Shown: positions 26,544 through 35,269 of the stretch, piece after piece
How positions within the stretch are numbered: the stretch's first letter is position 1
How the letters are laid out: each line of letters starts with the position of its first letter
Origin: Craurococcus roseus
GTDB taxonomy: Bacteria; Pseudomonadota; Alphaproteobacteria; Acetobacterales; Acetobacteraceae
Direction of reading: 5' to 3'
Assembly: GCF_039523795.1 (NCBI RefSeq)
Contig: NZ_BAAAFZ010000094.1
Location: forward strand, 1 to 64,000
DNA length: 64,000 bases
Translations under genes and position numbers: made by a program
Notes under the pieces: model-generated
The model's database searches: none
What the model saw: only the letters and a program-made list of their open reading frames with translations
Told to the model about the DNA's origin: nothing

Positions 26544-29339
26544 GTGGACGACGAGGCGGCCTGGGCGCTGCTGAACTCCCCGTTCCCCTGCGCCCTTGCG
26601 GACCGGGGCGGGACACTGACCGCCATCAACCCTGCGGCGGCGCGACTGCTGCCGCAGGCGCGTGTGGGGCGAGCAGTGGCTCCCCTGCTCGGGTTGGACC
26701 TCGCGCGATTGCTCGCGGAGGCGGCGGCGCCGGCGCCAGAGCCGTTGCCCAGCCTCGCGGAGGCGCCAGACGGCTCGACGGCGGCGCTACTGGCGCACCC
26801 TTTCCCGGCCAGGGGCGGCGGACTGGTCATCGGGCTCACCGACCTGACCGCGGCCCGAGAGGCCGAGCAGCGCCGCTTCGAGAAGACGCCTTACGGCACC
26901 TTGCGGCTAGACCCCAAGGGCCGAGTCCGGTACGCCAACGGCGCGGCACGGCGGCTGTTTCAGGGCCCATGCGTCGGGCGGGACTTCGCCTCGATGTTCG
27001 AGCCGGCGGTCGCGGAGCAGATCCGCCGCGCTTTCCAGGCGGCCGTCCGCACCGAAGAGGCGCAAAGCGTCCCGGTCGGCTGCGGCTTCCGCATCGTGGC
27101 CGGAGCCCTCAGCTTCCCCTCGGAGCCGTGGGTGACGCTGCTCCCTGACTACGCCCCGGGCGGCCGTCTGGTCGGCGTGCTCGCTGTGGTGCGGAAGCGG
27201 ATCCTCGAGGCGCTCCGGCTCCAGCTGCGGGAAGCCGCGGTCGACGCCGATGGCCCTGCAGACCTCCGCGGGTGGGCGGACCGCATGCGGGCGCTGCTGG
27301 ACGTGCTGGCGTTCGCGGTGCCGTTCGACCGCGCGTACTTCACCTGCTTTTCGCGCGACGGCGCTTGGGCGCGGCCTGTCCTCGCCCACCCGGGCGAGCC
27401 CTGGCCCGTCGCCTGGGTCCCGGTGCCGCCGAGCATGCGCGAACGGCTGCGGGCAGGACATTTCGCATTCGAATTGAACGAACTCTTAGAGACCGACCCC
27501 GGGCTCGGTGAGAACCCGTTGGTGGCCCGCCACGTAGCGGACGGGATGGTGTCGCATTTCGTGCTGCCAGTGCCGTTCGGCCAGCCCGAGGCGGCGCTGA
27601 CACTGGCCTCCCGCAAGCCCGGCCTCTTCCGCGATGGCGGAGGCGGGGACGCGGAGGGGGACGCTTCTTGGTCGTCGATCGAGGACGCTTGGCCGCCGCC
27701 CCCTTCCAAGGCGGCGATCAGGCTGCAGCTCGAGCCTCCGCTGCTCGCGCTGCTTCGCCAGATCGAGCGCCACGACGCCAGCGTTGAGCGCATCGGCGAC
27801 ACCGCCGAGGGCGCGAAGACCGTGCCGGAAGCCACGCGGACTCTGCTGCAGGGCCTGGTCGAGCATTTCGGCTGGGACCACGCGTCGGTCTTCGTCGCAG
27901 AACGTGGAGCGGAACGCACCGAGTTCCGCCCTTTCGTGCAGTACCCGGCCACCGACGCCGACGGCGGCCCGCACCCGTTGGCCATACCGTGGTCCCACCG
28001 TCAACCGCTGTATGACCCGGCGCCAGGCGAGCCCTTGGACGAGGAACTCGCGCGGGAATCGGGCATGTTGGGCGCGGCGGTGCGCAGCGCCCGCCACGGC
28101 GGCTCGGGCGTCGTGGTCGCAGCGGACGTGAGCGATCCGCGAACGCACGGGAAGCCGCCGCACTGGTTCCGCTCGGTTTCCAGGAGCCAGGCGTCCGCGT
28201 TGACCGTGGCGATCACCATCGACGGCCGCACGCGCTGGGTGCTCGACACCGTGTCCCGTCACGCGAACGCCTTCATCGAGGAGGACGGCGCGCGCGTGGC
28301 GGCGCTGGTGCGGAGGCTCGCCGACCGCGTCGCGGCGCTCCGGACCGCCGCGATAAACGAGACCCTGATCGAGCTGGTGGAGCAGGGCGTCGTGGTCACG
28401 GACGGCGCCGGAACCATCCTGCGGGCGAACCGGAGCGCGCAGGGCATCCTGGGCCTGCTCGCGGACCGACCGCCCGATGGCGCCCGCCTCCACGACCACT
28501 TGTGTCCCGACGCCGACGGCGAAGCCACGCGGTTGCCGGAAATCGGGCATAGGCGCACGAAAGTGCGGCTCGGACCGGTTGGCGGCGAAGGCCACGACGT
28601 GTGGGTCGAGCGCTTCGAGGACAGCACCGAAACGCGCGACTTGGTGTGGTTGCTCGACGCCACCCAGCACGAGGCCTTCACGCACGACACCCGCTACATC
28701 CAAGCGACAGTGGAAGAGGTGGCGCGCCAGACCCGGGGCCCGCTGCTGCTCGCGTCCGCGCTGGCCAGGCGGATCGCTTACGGCCCCCAGTCGCACATGG
28801 AGCCCGTGGCCAAGGCGGCCAAGAAGCTGCGGGCGGAACTCACCAAAGCCGACATCACCTTCGAACGGCTCGCCGAAACCGCCGACGTCCGGCGCGCCCC
28901 GAAGCGGGAGGAGTCGGACGTAGAACTCCGCGAGTTGGTCGCAGGCATCAAAGACGGCCTGCCCGAGGCGGATGCCGGCTTGATCCACGGGCCGACCGGC
29001 GAAGCCACCGTCGCGGGCGACCGCGGCCGCCTTTCCTTCGCGCTTCGCACCTTGATAGGGCACCTGCTGGCGCGCGCGCCCGACAAGATCGACGTGACGC
29101 TGCGGCGGTCCGCGGCGGACGGCGCGGTCTTGTCGCTGCGGGCCGTGTGCCTCCGGCCCGAGGCGCCGGACGACGAAGGGGGCGAGCTGGGCAAGGCCGC
29201 GTGCGCCGCCCGGGAGGCTGCTGGCCGGAGCCTGGGCACGGTGATGGCAGTCCTGCGGGCACACGGCGCGGGCTTCGAGGAACGGCAGGACGGTTACGAG
29301 CTCCGCTTCCGCCTGCCCATTCGTGAGGCATTGACATGA
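26544..29339 (+). CDS. PAS/GAF multi-sensor pseudo-histidine kinase
   Basis: A 931-aa soluble protein with no membrane segment. Domains: PAS-like (about 5-110), PAS (115-225), GAF-like (235-380), GAF (420-605, ending in DRVAALR), PAS (605-715, GVVVTDGAGTILRANRSAQG), then a helical pair and C-terminal region laid out like DHp plus ATPase. At the H-box, VARQTRGPL replaces the usual VAHExRTPL, so the phosphoacceptor position is Arg728. The N-box Asn is replaced (TLIGHLL, His840) and the glycine boxes are lost. It is thus probably a signalling pseudokinase. I use GTG at 26544, preceded by GGGAGG, over TTG at 26433. Its stop overlaps the CHAT gene start as ATGA. Confidence 0.75.
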   Translation: MDDEAAWALLNSPFPCALADRGGTLTAINPAAARLLPQARVGRAVAPLLGLDLARLLAEAAAPAPEPLPSLAEAPDGSTAALLAHPFPARGGGLVIGLTDLTAAREAEQRRFEKTPYGTLRLDPKGRVRYANGAARRLFQGPCVGRDFASMFEPAVAEQIRRAFQAAVRTEEAQSVPVGCGFRIVAGALSFPSEPWVTLLPDYAPGGRLVGVLAVVRKRILEALRLQLREAAVDADGPADLRGWADRMRALLDVLAFAVPFDRAYFTCFSRDGAWARPVLAHPGEPWPVAWVPVPPSMRERLRAGHFAFELNELLETDPGLGENPLVARHVADGMVSHFVLPVPFGQPEAALTLASRKPGLFRDGGGGDAEGDASWSSIEDAWPPPPSKAAIRLQLEPPLLALLRQIERHDASVERIGDTAEGAKTVPEATRTLLQGLVEHFGWDHASVFVAERGAERTEFRPFVQYPATDADGGPHPLAIPWSHRQPLYDPAPGEPLDEELARESGMLGAAVRSARHGGSGVVVAADVSDPRTHGKPPHWFRSVSRSQASALTVAITIDGRTRWVLDTVSRHANAFIEEDGARVAALVRRLADRVAALRTAAINETLIELVEQGVVVTDGAGTILRANRSAQGILGLLADRPPDGARLHDHLCPDADGEATRLPEIGHRRTKVRLGPVGGEGHDVWVERFEDSTETRDLVWLLDATQHEAFTHDTRYIQATVEEVARQTRGPLLLASALARRIAYGPQSHMEPVAKAAKKLRAELTKADITFERLAETADVRRAPKREESDVELRELVAGIKDGLPEADAGLIHGPTGEATVAGDRGRLSFALRTLIGHLLARAPDKIDVTLRRSAADGAVLSLRAVCLRPEAPDDEGGELGKAACAAREAAGRSLGTVMAVLRAHGAGFEERQDGYELRFRLPIREALT

Positions 29340-30904
29340 CCCTCTACATGGTCAGCAGCGACGAGGCGGTGCAGGACAGCGTGAGCATCACGCTCGAGGA
29401 CTTCATCGAGAAGGGCAGCCCGTTGCGGGAACTACGGCCGCACAGCGCCAACGACGCGCGGGACAGGCTTGCGACGAGAGATCCCCCGTCGGCGGTGATC
29501 TTGGACAAGGAGGCACCGGGCGCGGAGGAGCTCCTCGATTGGATCGCGAAGAAGGTGCCGACCGTGCCGGTGGTTCTGCCGATCCGCGCGCCGGAGCTCT
29601 CGCACATCGCCGCGGTGCTCCGTCCGCGGGTCTGGGGCTGGGACATGAGCGCTGACCCGGACGACCCCGACGCGGCCGAGAAGCGGCTCGCCGCCGTTCT
29701 AGGCGCGGCGGTCGCTCCGCCGGCCAAGCGGAGGCTGCTCGCCGTGGTGCGTTTCACGGGTCCTGCCGCGCAACTGGCGGTGGTCGAGAACGGCATCTCG
29801 CACTTCAGCGGCCTGCCGCTGCTGGTGGACGGGTGGAAGCGAGACAAGCTCAACCGCCTGGCCCAGGAGAACCTCGAACCCTTCAGGGAGGGCCGGCTCC
29901 GCGAGCTCAAGACGCTCTGGGCGGAGTTCAGCGAGCGCGGGATCGACGTGATGAACTACCTGTTCGACTCAGCGGCCGCCGATCTCATAGACCGCAGCGA
30001 CGTGGACAGCTTGGAATTCCGCTTCGAGATCGAGGACGAGGCGCTGGAGGCACGGTTCGGCCTGCCGCTCGAACTGTTGTGCAAGGAGCTCGGCACCGAT
30101 TTCCTCTGCAAGCTCCGTCCCATGGCGCGGGGGATTGTCAAGGCGCGCAAGGCGTCCCCCGCCGTTCTGGCGGTGGGTCCAGCCGCCAACGCTAACGCCC
30201 CGGCCGCGCCCCGCCGGCCGCCGCCGCTTGTGCTGTTCGTGGACGCCAGCATGGTGGTCGGCCAGCCGGCGGTGTTCAGCGCGGAAGGCGTCGTCTTCCC
30301 GTCGTTCGACGAACTGCGCGAAACGGCGGCGGAGCAACTCAATGGCCTGCGCGACCTGGAGCAGAAGAAACGGGGCTCGCCGGAGCTGCCGCTCTGCAGA
30401 ATCGAGATCTTTCCTCCGCCCGGTTTCAAGATCGGGGAGACGAAGTACGCGGCGGCCCTGGAGGAGCGGCTGCGCGCACCGGCCGACAAGCTGCCGCGGC
30501 CCGACATACTGCATTTCTGCGGCCACGGCATCACCACCACGCATCTTAAGTCGCGGAAGACGCAGTTGATCCTGCCCGGCACCGATGGCGCCGATCCGGA
30601 CCCGCTGCCCGTTGATCTGCTCGCTGGCTGGCTGCCCGAAGGTTTGCGCCTGATCTTCCTCGCCGCCTGCCAGAGCGTCTCGCCGCACGCCGCGCGGGCG
30701 CTGCACCACAGGCTCCAATGCGACCTGATCGGCTTTCGCTGGACGATCGACGCGACGAAGATCGCGGACTTCACCAGAAATTTCTACGCGGCGCACCTGG
30801 ACGACGGGCTGACCACCGCCGCCGCCTACCAACGCGCGTGCGAGAGTTCATACCGCGATACGCACACGGCCTGGGTGTCCGCCGTGGCGTTGGCGGCGGC
30901 TTAA
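29336..30904 (+). CDS. Receiver-like domain fused to a CHAT (caspase-type) protease
   Basis: A 522-aa protein. Residues 1-125 look like a response-regulator receiver fold with Asp57 at the phosphoacceptor place (SAVILDKEAPG); the conserved Thr and Lys are not evident, so phosphorylation is doubtful. Residues about 135-522 form a CHAT domain: an N-terminal half (LWAEFSERGIDVMNYLF ... ELLCKEL) and a catalytic half with His397 in HFCGHG and Cys445 in FLAACQS, the dyad of clan CD cysteine peptidases. CHAT proteases act in bacteria as activated executioner or regulatory proteases, for example in TPR-CHAT/gRAMP and gasdermin systems. ATGA coupling to the sensor suggests that the sensor controls it. 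The substrate is unknown; the next gene is a candidate. Confidence 0.82.
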   Translation: MTLYMVSSDEAVQDSVSITLEDFIEKGSPLRELRPHSANDARDRLATRDPPSAVILDKEAPGAEELLDWIAKKVPTVPVVLPIRAPELSHIAAVLRPRVWGWDMSADPDDPDAAEKRLAAVLGAAVAPPAKRRLLAVVRFTGPAAQLAVVENGISHFSGLPLLVDGWKRDKLNRLAQENLEPFREGRLRELKTLWAEFSERGIDVMNYLFDSAAADLIDRSDVDSLEFRFEIEDEALEARFGLPLELLCKELGTDFLCKLRPMARGIVKARKASPAVLAVGPAANANAPAAPRRPPPLVLFVDASMVVGQPAVFSAEGVVFPSFDELRETAAEQLNGLRDLEQKKRGSPELPLCRIEIFPPPGFKIGETKYAAALEERLRAPADKLPRPDILHFCGHGITTTHLKSRKTQLILPGTDGADPDPLPVDLLAGWLPEGLRLIFLAACQSVSPHAARALHHRLQCDLIGFRWTIDATKIADFTRNFYAAHLDDGLTTAAAYQRACESSYRDTHTAWVSAVALAAA

Positions 30905-30919
30905 AAAGGAGGGGGTGGC

Positions 30920-32236
30920 ATGCGCTGGGGCGGCGACGTCGTCGAGGCGGTCCACGAGGCGTGGCAGGGCTTAAAGACCCGACCCAATTTGCGCCAAGCC
31001 TACCTGGAGGTCGCGGAAGCGAGGGAGCCGGGCGCACCCCCGATGGCGGTGCGCGACTTCACGGCCGAGGAAAGCTACGCCAGCGTCCGCGTCGTCGAGC
31101 TGCGGCTGGCGGAGGCGCGGCGCTACGCCGCCGAGTTCCTGCCGATGTGCGCCTGCTTCCTGCGGGAGGGCGACGGCGGGGGGCAGCGCACGCTGCCCGT
31201 CGTGCTCGGGGCGGACACCATCCGCGGCGGCCTCGGCGCCAACGCGCCCAAGGACGCCGGGCGCAACCTCGCCATCCACAACATGGACGTCGTGCGGAAC
31301 CTGCCGGTGCGGGCCACGGGTCTCACGATGTACCTGTCGCTCTGTCGGTTCAAAGACGACTCGCTGACCAGCGGGTTGCTCGCCTTCGCCGCGGAAGCGG
31401 CGAAGGCGATCGGCGGGGAGGCGGCCGCCGCGCCGGTCCGCGTCGCCGGCGACCTCACCGGCAAGCTGCAGGCGTTGCTCGGCTCCGGCAGCGTCGAGAC
31501 GCGCTTCGCTCGCCTGGACGGCGACGCGCTGCGGAAGAGCGGGCATCGGCTGCTGGCGGCCTCCACGTCCGCCTTCGCTGGGCGGCTGGAGGTCCAGGAC
31601 GGGGTGCTGGTGCAGGTGCAAGGCGGGACCCGGCGCACGGTGGACGACGCTGACTACCTCCTGCTGGAGTTCCGCCACCTGCCGACGCTGCTGGAGGGCA
31701 ACCTGCATTTTGCACAGGTGAAGGGGCTGCCCTTCCACAACCATTTCCTGGCGGCGCAACAAGCGATCATCGCCGCGCGAGGCCACCCGTCCGCGCTGGT
31801 CGACGACTTGATGATCAAGCTGGAGCAGGAGATCTACGCGTCCCCGGCGCTGACGGAGCGCGACCGACCGTTGCTCAACGCCCTTTACACCACGGCGCGA
31901 CGGCAAAAGGAGAAGTCGTACGGCCCAAAGACCGCTTCCGGCACCGACGTGCCGGAGCTGGGCCGGATGGCCGCGCTCGCCGGGCGGGCGGAGCAGGGAG
32001 CCAAACGGGTGCTCGGCGACGTTCGTCGCGTGATGGCCGATCTCGTCATGAAGGCCGGCGACGTGACGGCCGGCCATCCCGCGGCGGATGTCGGCGCCGA
32101 CGATCGGCCCGTGCCCGACGAAACCCTCGCCGCCATCGGTCGACGCCTGCTGGAGGCGCTTCCGTCGACCGTGGATGACCGGACCGCGCGCGCCGTCAAT
32201 GCGGCCCTGCTCCGTTCCGTCCGCATCGGCCCATGA
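30920..32236 (+). CDS. Unrecognised 438-aa protein of the CHAT operon
   Basis: This starts 15 bp after the CHAT gene with a near-perfect AAAGGAGGGGG site, so it is the third gene of the operon. The N-terminal half is beta-strand-rich (YASVRVVELRLAEARRYAAEF, RTLPVVLGADTIRG). Residues about 145-190 contain a moderately hydrophobic, possibly amphipathic segment (GLLAFAAEAAKAIGG followed by LQALLGSGS), and the C-terminal part is helical and charged. There is no signal peptide, clear membrane helix or catalytic motif I can name. By analogy with CHAT systems it could be the protease substrate, an effector or a regulator. This is inference from position only. Confidence 0.7.
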   Translation: MRWGGDVVEAVHEAWQGLKTRPNLRQAYLEVAEAREPGAPPMAVRDFTAEESYASVRVVELRLAEARRYAAEFLPMCACFLREGDGGGQRTLPVVLGADTIRGGLGANAPKDAGRNLAIHNMDVVRNLPVRATGLTMYLSLCRFKDDSLTSGLLAFAAEAAKAIGGEAAAAPVRVAGDLTGKLQALLGSGSVETRFARLDGDALRKSGHRLLAASTSAFAGRLEVQDGVLVQVQGGTRRTVDDADYLLLEFRHLPTLLEGNLHFAQVKGLPFHNHFLAAQQAIIAARGHPSALVDDLMIKLEQEIYASPALTERDRPLLNALYTTARRQKEKSYGPKTASGTDVPELGRMAALAGRAEQGAKRVLGDVRRVMADLVMKAGDVTAGHPAADVGADDRPVPDETLAAIGRRLLEALPSTVDDRTARAVNAALLRSVRIGP

Positions 32237-32640
32237 TACGCTGAACCGCTGTTTCGCCGTGGGCCGGCGCTCATCGGAGGATGCACCCACTCACGGCTCG
32301 CACCGCATGGTGGGCGAGCCACGGCAGCGTGTGGCCGGAAGGCTGTTGCGACCGGGACGCTCAAGCGCCGCGGAGAGCAGCGCAAGCAGCCAGGGCGGGC
32401 CACGCCAGGCGGCTCGTTCACATTGCTTGGGTGAGCGCGCCGTGGCCGGCGCGGGCACCGCCGGTGGGTAAGCGGTCGCCCCTGCGTTCGGGCGAGTGGC
32501 GGCGGGGTACGCGAGCGGCTACGCCAAGGGCGGCCGAGAGCCGGGCTGGGAGCGCTGCCCTGTGCCGGCGTTGGCGCCCGATCGGGTTGTCTGGTCCGCC
32601 GGTTCGCCGTCCGCGGTTCCCGGACCGAACCGAGGGCTCC
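32237..32640. other. Intergenic region downstream of the CHAT operon, no gene seen
   Basis: About 400 bp without a supported coding frame. Candidate frames have skewed Arg/Gly/Pro composition and no ribosome site. The region separates the operon from IS21 debris and may hold the operon terminator, but I see no clear GC stem followed by a T run. Confidence 0.45.
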
Positions 32641-32654
32641 GGACCGGCTCGGTG

Positions 32655-32760
32655 CGGATGCCAACGATGCCAGCCGGGGCTTCCGATCAAAGCCAGCCGC
32701 CCGTTCCTGCCGAAGCCAGCCGGGCGTTCCGATGGAAGCCGGCCGGGGAGGGGCGGTCTG
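32655..32760 (-). repeat. Iterated terminal repeats of an IS21-family element
   Basis: Three to four imperfect copies of a unit like AAGCCAGCCGGGCGTTCCG occur in about 100 bp, immediately beyond the istB stop codon. IS21-type elements carry multiple internal repeats near their ends for transposase binding, and the position at the istB side fits the element's terminus. Confidence 0.5.
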
Positions 32761-32778
32761 CAGACGTGGTGATTTGGC

Positions 32779-33156
32779 TCAGCTCTCCTGGTTCGCGTCA
32801 ACGACGGTCGCGCGCCGGGCGGCGCGCCGGCGCATGGATTCGCCCCTCAGCCCGATCCGGCGGGCGTTGTGCACGAGGCGGTCCAGGATGGCGTCGCCGA
32901 GGGTGGGATCGGCGATCCACTCGTGCCAGTCGGGCACCGGGAGCTGGCTGGTGAAGATGGTGGCGGCGCGGCCGTGCCGGTCGTCCACGATCTCCAGCAG
33001 GTCGCGCCGCTGCTCGGGCGTGAGCGGGGTCAGCCCCCAGTCGTCGAGGACCAGCAGCTGGACGCGGGCCAGGCTCTTGAGCACGCGGGCGTAGCGCCCA
33101 TCGCTCCGTGCCAGGCCGAGCGCCTCGAGCAGCCGCGGCAGGCGCAGCATTGCCAA
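32779..33156 (-). pseudogene. istB: 5'-truncated istB (IS21 helper ATPase)
   Basis: The last 125 residues of an IstB-type AAA+ ATPase: LRLPRLLEALGLARSDGRYARV, Walker B LLVLDDWG, TSQLPVPDWHEWI and DAILDRLVHNARRIGLRGESMR, all typical. The N-terminal third, with the Walker A motif, is missing. Around 33160-33200 the sequence changes to material belonging to the neighbouring IS6 piece, so the truncation is probably due to insertion or recombination there. Confidence 0.85.
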
Positions 33157-33207
33157 CTTGGTGTGCGGGAAGGCCCGCGCAATCAGGCCGCGGTACGGCT
33201 CAGAGCT

Positions 33208-33840
33208 TCACGCGGCCGTCTGGACGCAAGTCTCCTGCCGCCAGACCCGGAAGGCCCCGGCGCGGGCGGAGCGGTACCGAGCGGCGGTCATCAGGTGCCG
33301 GCGCGGACGGAAGTGGCCGTAGATCATGGCGTGCAATGAAAAGAACCGCTGCGCCTGGTCCGGCGACTTGAAACGCTGAATCTGCCGCTCCCGCCGCCGC
33401 GTCGGCCTGTGGGAATTCTCGGCACGATTGGTGAGGCACCGGCCGGTCCGGTGCCGCACGTCGGGCAGGACCTCGCGCTGAGCCGCGCCGTAGCTCCTCA
33501 GGCCGTCGGTGACGATGCGTTTCGGCTTGTACCTCAGTCCGGCCAGCAAGCACTTGGAGAAGCGCTTGGCCGCCGTGGCGTTCCGCCGCGTCTGCACCAG
33601 GATGTCGAGCACGACGCCATCCTGGTCCACCGCGCGCCAGAGGTAGTGCAGCACGCCATTGATCCGCAGGAAGACCTCGTCGAGGTGCCAGGTGTCGCCC
33701 GGCCTCGGCCGTCGCCGGCACAGCCTCCGGGCGAAGTCGGCGCCGAACCGGAGGCACCACTGCCGGATGCTCTCGTGCGTGACGCCGATGCCCCGCTCGG
33801 CCAGGATCATCTCCGCATCCCGCAGGCTCAGGCCGAAGAC
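33208..33840 (-). pseudogene. IS6-family transposase lacking its N-terminus
   Basis: The frame reads FGLSLRDAEMILAERGIGVT, then the DDE core with WHLDEVFLRINGVLHYLWRAVD, IVTDGLRSY and NRAENSHRPTRRRERQIQRF, ending CVQTAA. The catalytic Asp, Asp and Glu positions are present. The first 30-40 residues are missing: in-frame stops occur just upstream near 33855, where IS110 sequence begins. It was probably disrupted by that insertion. The internal ATG at 33810 alone would not restore the domain. Confidence 0.8.
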
Positions 33841-33859
33841 GTGGATGCTCCTATGTCAG

Positions 33860-34943
33860 TCAAGGCGCTTCGGGACAGCCGCTCGCCGGCCTCGGTGTGG
33901 CGCACAGATGGCGGAAAATCTCTCGCGCGACGAACCGCTTGAGGCAGCGGATGATCTCCGCCTTGCTCTTCCCTTCGGCCGTTCGCCGCCTGACGTAGCC
34001 GATGGTGGGCTCGTGCGCCCGCATCCGCACGACGACCACGCGGTGCAGCGCGGCATTGGCCTGCCTGTCCCCGCTGCGGTTCAGCCGGTGCCTGTTGGTC
34101 TTCCCGCTCGAGGCCGGCACCGGACAGACGCCGCACAGCTTCGCCAGCGCGGCCTCCGAGTGGACGCGCCCCGGGTTGTCGCCGACCAGGACCAGCATCT
34201 CCGCGGCGGTCCCCACCCCGATGCCGTGGGCCTCGACCAACGCCGGCGACCAACGCCGGCGAGCGGCGCCGGACGAGGCGCTCGAGATGCGCATCGTGCG
34301 ACTTGATCTCGTCGTCGAGGGCGAGCCAGCGCCGGGCGATGGCGCGCAGGCTGGCCTTGGCCGAGGCCGCCGTGGTGGTGAGCTTGCCCGGCCGCAGCGC
34401 GGCGAGGTGCCGCAGCAGCGCCCTCTTGCCCCCGACCGCCTCGAGCTGCTCGCGCAAGGCCGCGGGAGCCTCGACGATGAGCGACTTCAGCGTGAGCATG
34501 GCCTGCGTCCGCGCCTTGACCGCGGTGCCGCGGGCGACCTTGAAGTGCCGGATCATCTCCACCTCGCTCGTGCCGGACTTCGGAACGGCCGCGCTGCGGC
34601 CGCCCAGGAGTGCGCGGGCCGCGGCCTCGGCGTCGAGTTGATCGGTCTTGCCGTGCTGGTGGCGGGCCCGCCGGTCGGGCCGGCAGACCTCGTGGACGGC
34701 GTGGCCCCTCTCGCGCAGGAACCGCGACAGGCCCGCGCCGTACGACCCCGTGCCCTCGACGGCGAAGGCGCGGGTAGCCCCGAGCGAAGAGGCCCAGGCC
34801 TCCAGGTCCCGGTATCCCCGCGTGCAGGCAGGGACGGTCAACTCCGCCACGCGGGCACCGAGCCCGGTGATGGCGACGGCGGCATGGGTCCGCTTATGCG
34901 TGTCGACGCCTACGATGATGTCGGGCGGGTTGGCCTCGCTCAT
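33860..34943 (-). pseudogene. IS110-family transposase with a duplication-driven frameshift
   Basis: The N-terminal DEDD RuvC-like domain is intact from the ATG at 34943 (IIVGVDTHKRTHAAVAI, EGTGSYGAGLSRFL, KTDQLDAEAAARALL). The frame then breaks and the C-terminal transposase_20 part continues in another frame (LVEAHGIGVGTAAEMLVLVG, CPVPASSGKTNRHRLNRSGD, with the catalytic Ser region) to 33860. The cause is visible: a 13-bp unit, CCAACGCCGGCGA, is tandemly duplicated at 34237-34262, adding one base modulo three. A 9-bp direct repeat GCTCCTATG lies at both sides of the element (33847 and 35022). Confidence 0.85.
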
Positions 34944-35113
34944 GTCACCGGGTCTCCGGACGGGGTGGGGACCCGGCAGTCCAGCAGGGGGACAGGACTG
35001 TGATGGGACGAACGCTGCCAGGCTCCTATGAGGTCACATCCCGCTCGACCGCCGGTGTCGCTTGGAAGGCCGACAGATCCACGTCAGGACACGCGGTCAA
35101 TAGAAACCAGGGG

Positions 35114-35221
35114 TCAGGCCCGCCAAGCGGCCCGGATATTCTCACAGTAGAGCCAAAGGGCATGGCCGATGATCTCGGCGGGGAAGCGGTATCCAGGGTA
35201 GGTGGCAGGCTCGAGCGTCAT
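35114..35221 (-). pseudogene. Inverted N-terminal fragment of an IS6-family transposase
   Basis: A short minus-strand frame reads YPGYRFPAEIIGHALWLYC, matching the start of IS6 transposases (FPAEII..A.WLYFRF). It stops after 35 codons. It lies head to head with a larger IS6 piece on the plus strand whose own N-terminus is abnormal, so the two may derive from one element by inversion or from two overlapping insertions. Confidence 0.55.
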
Positions 35222-35269
35222 CCCGCCAGCTTCGCGCAGCCAGCTCATTCCGGCCAGAGACGGCCAACT

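Noticed and set aside
34944..35021. Bridge RNA of the IS110 element
   Set aside because: The non-coding end is only about 80 bp and I could not see paired guide loops; not annotated.
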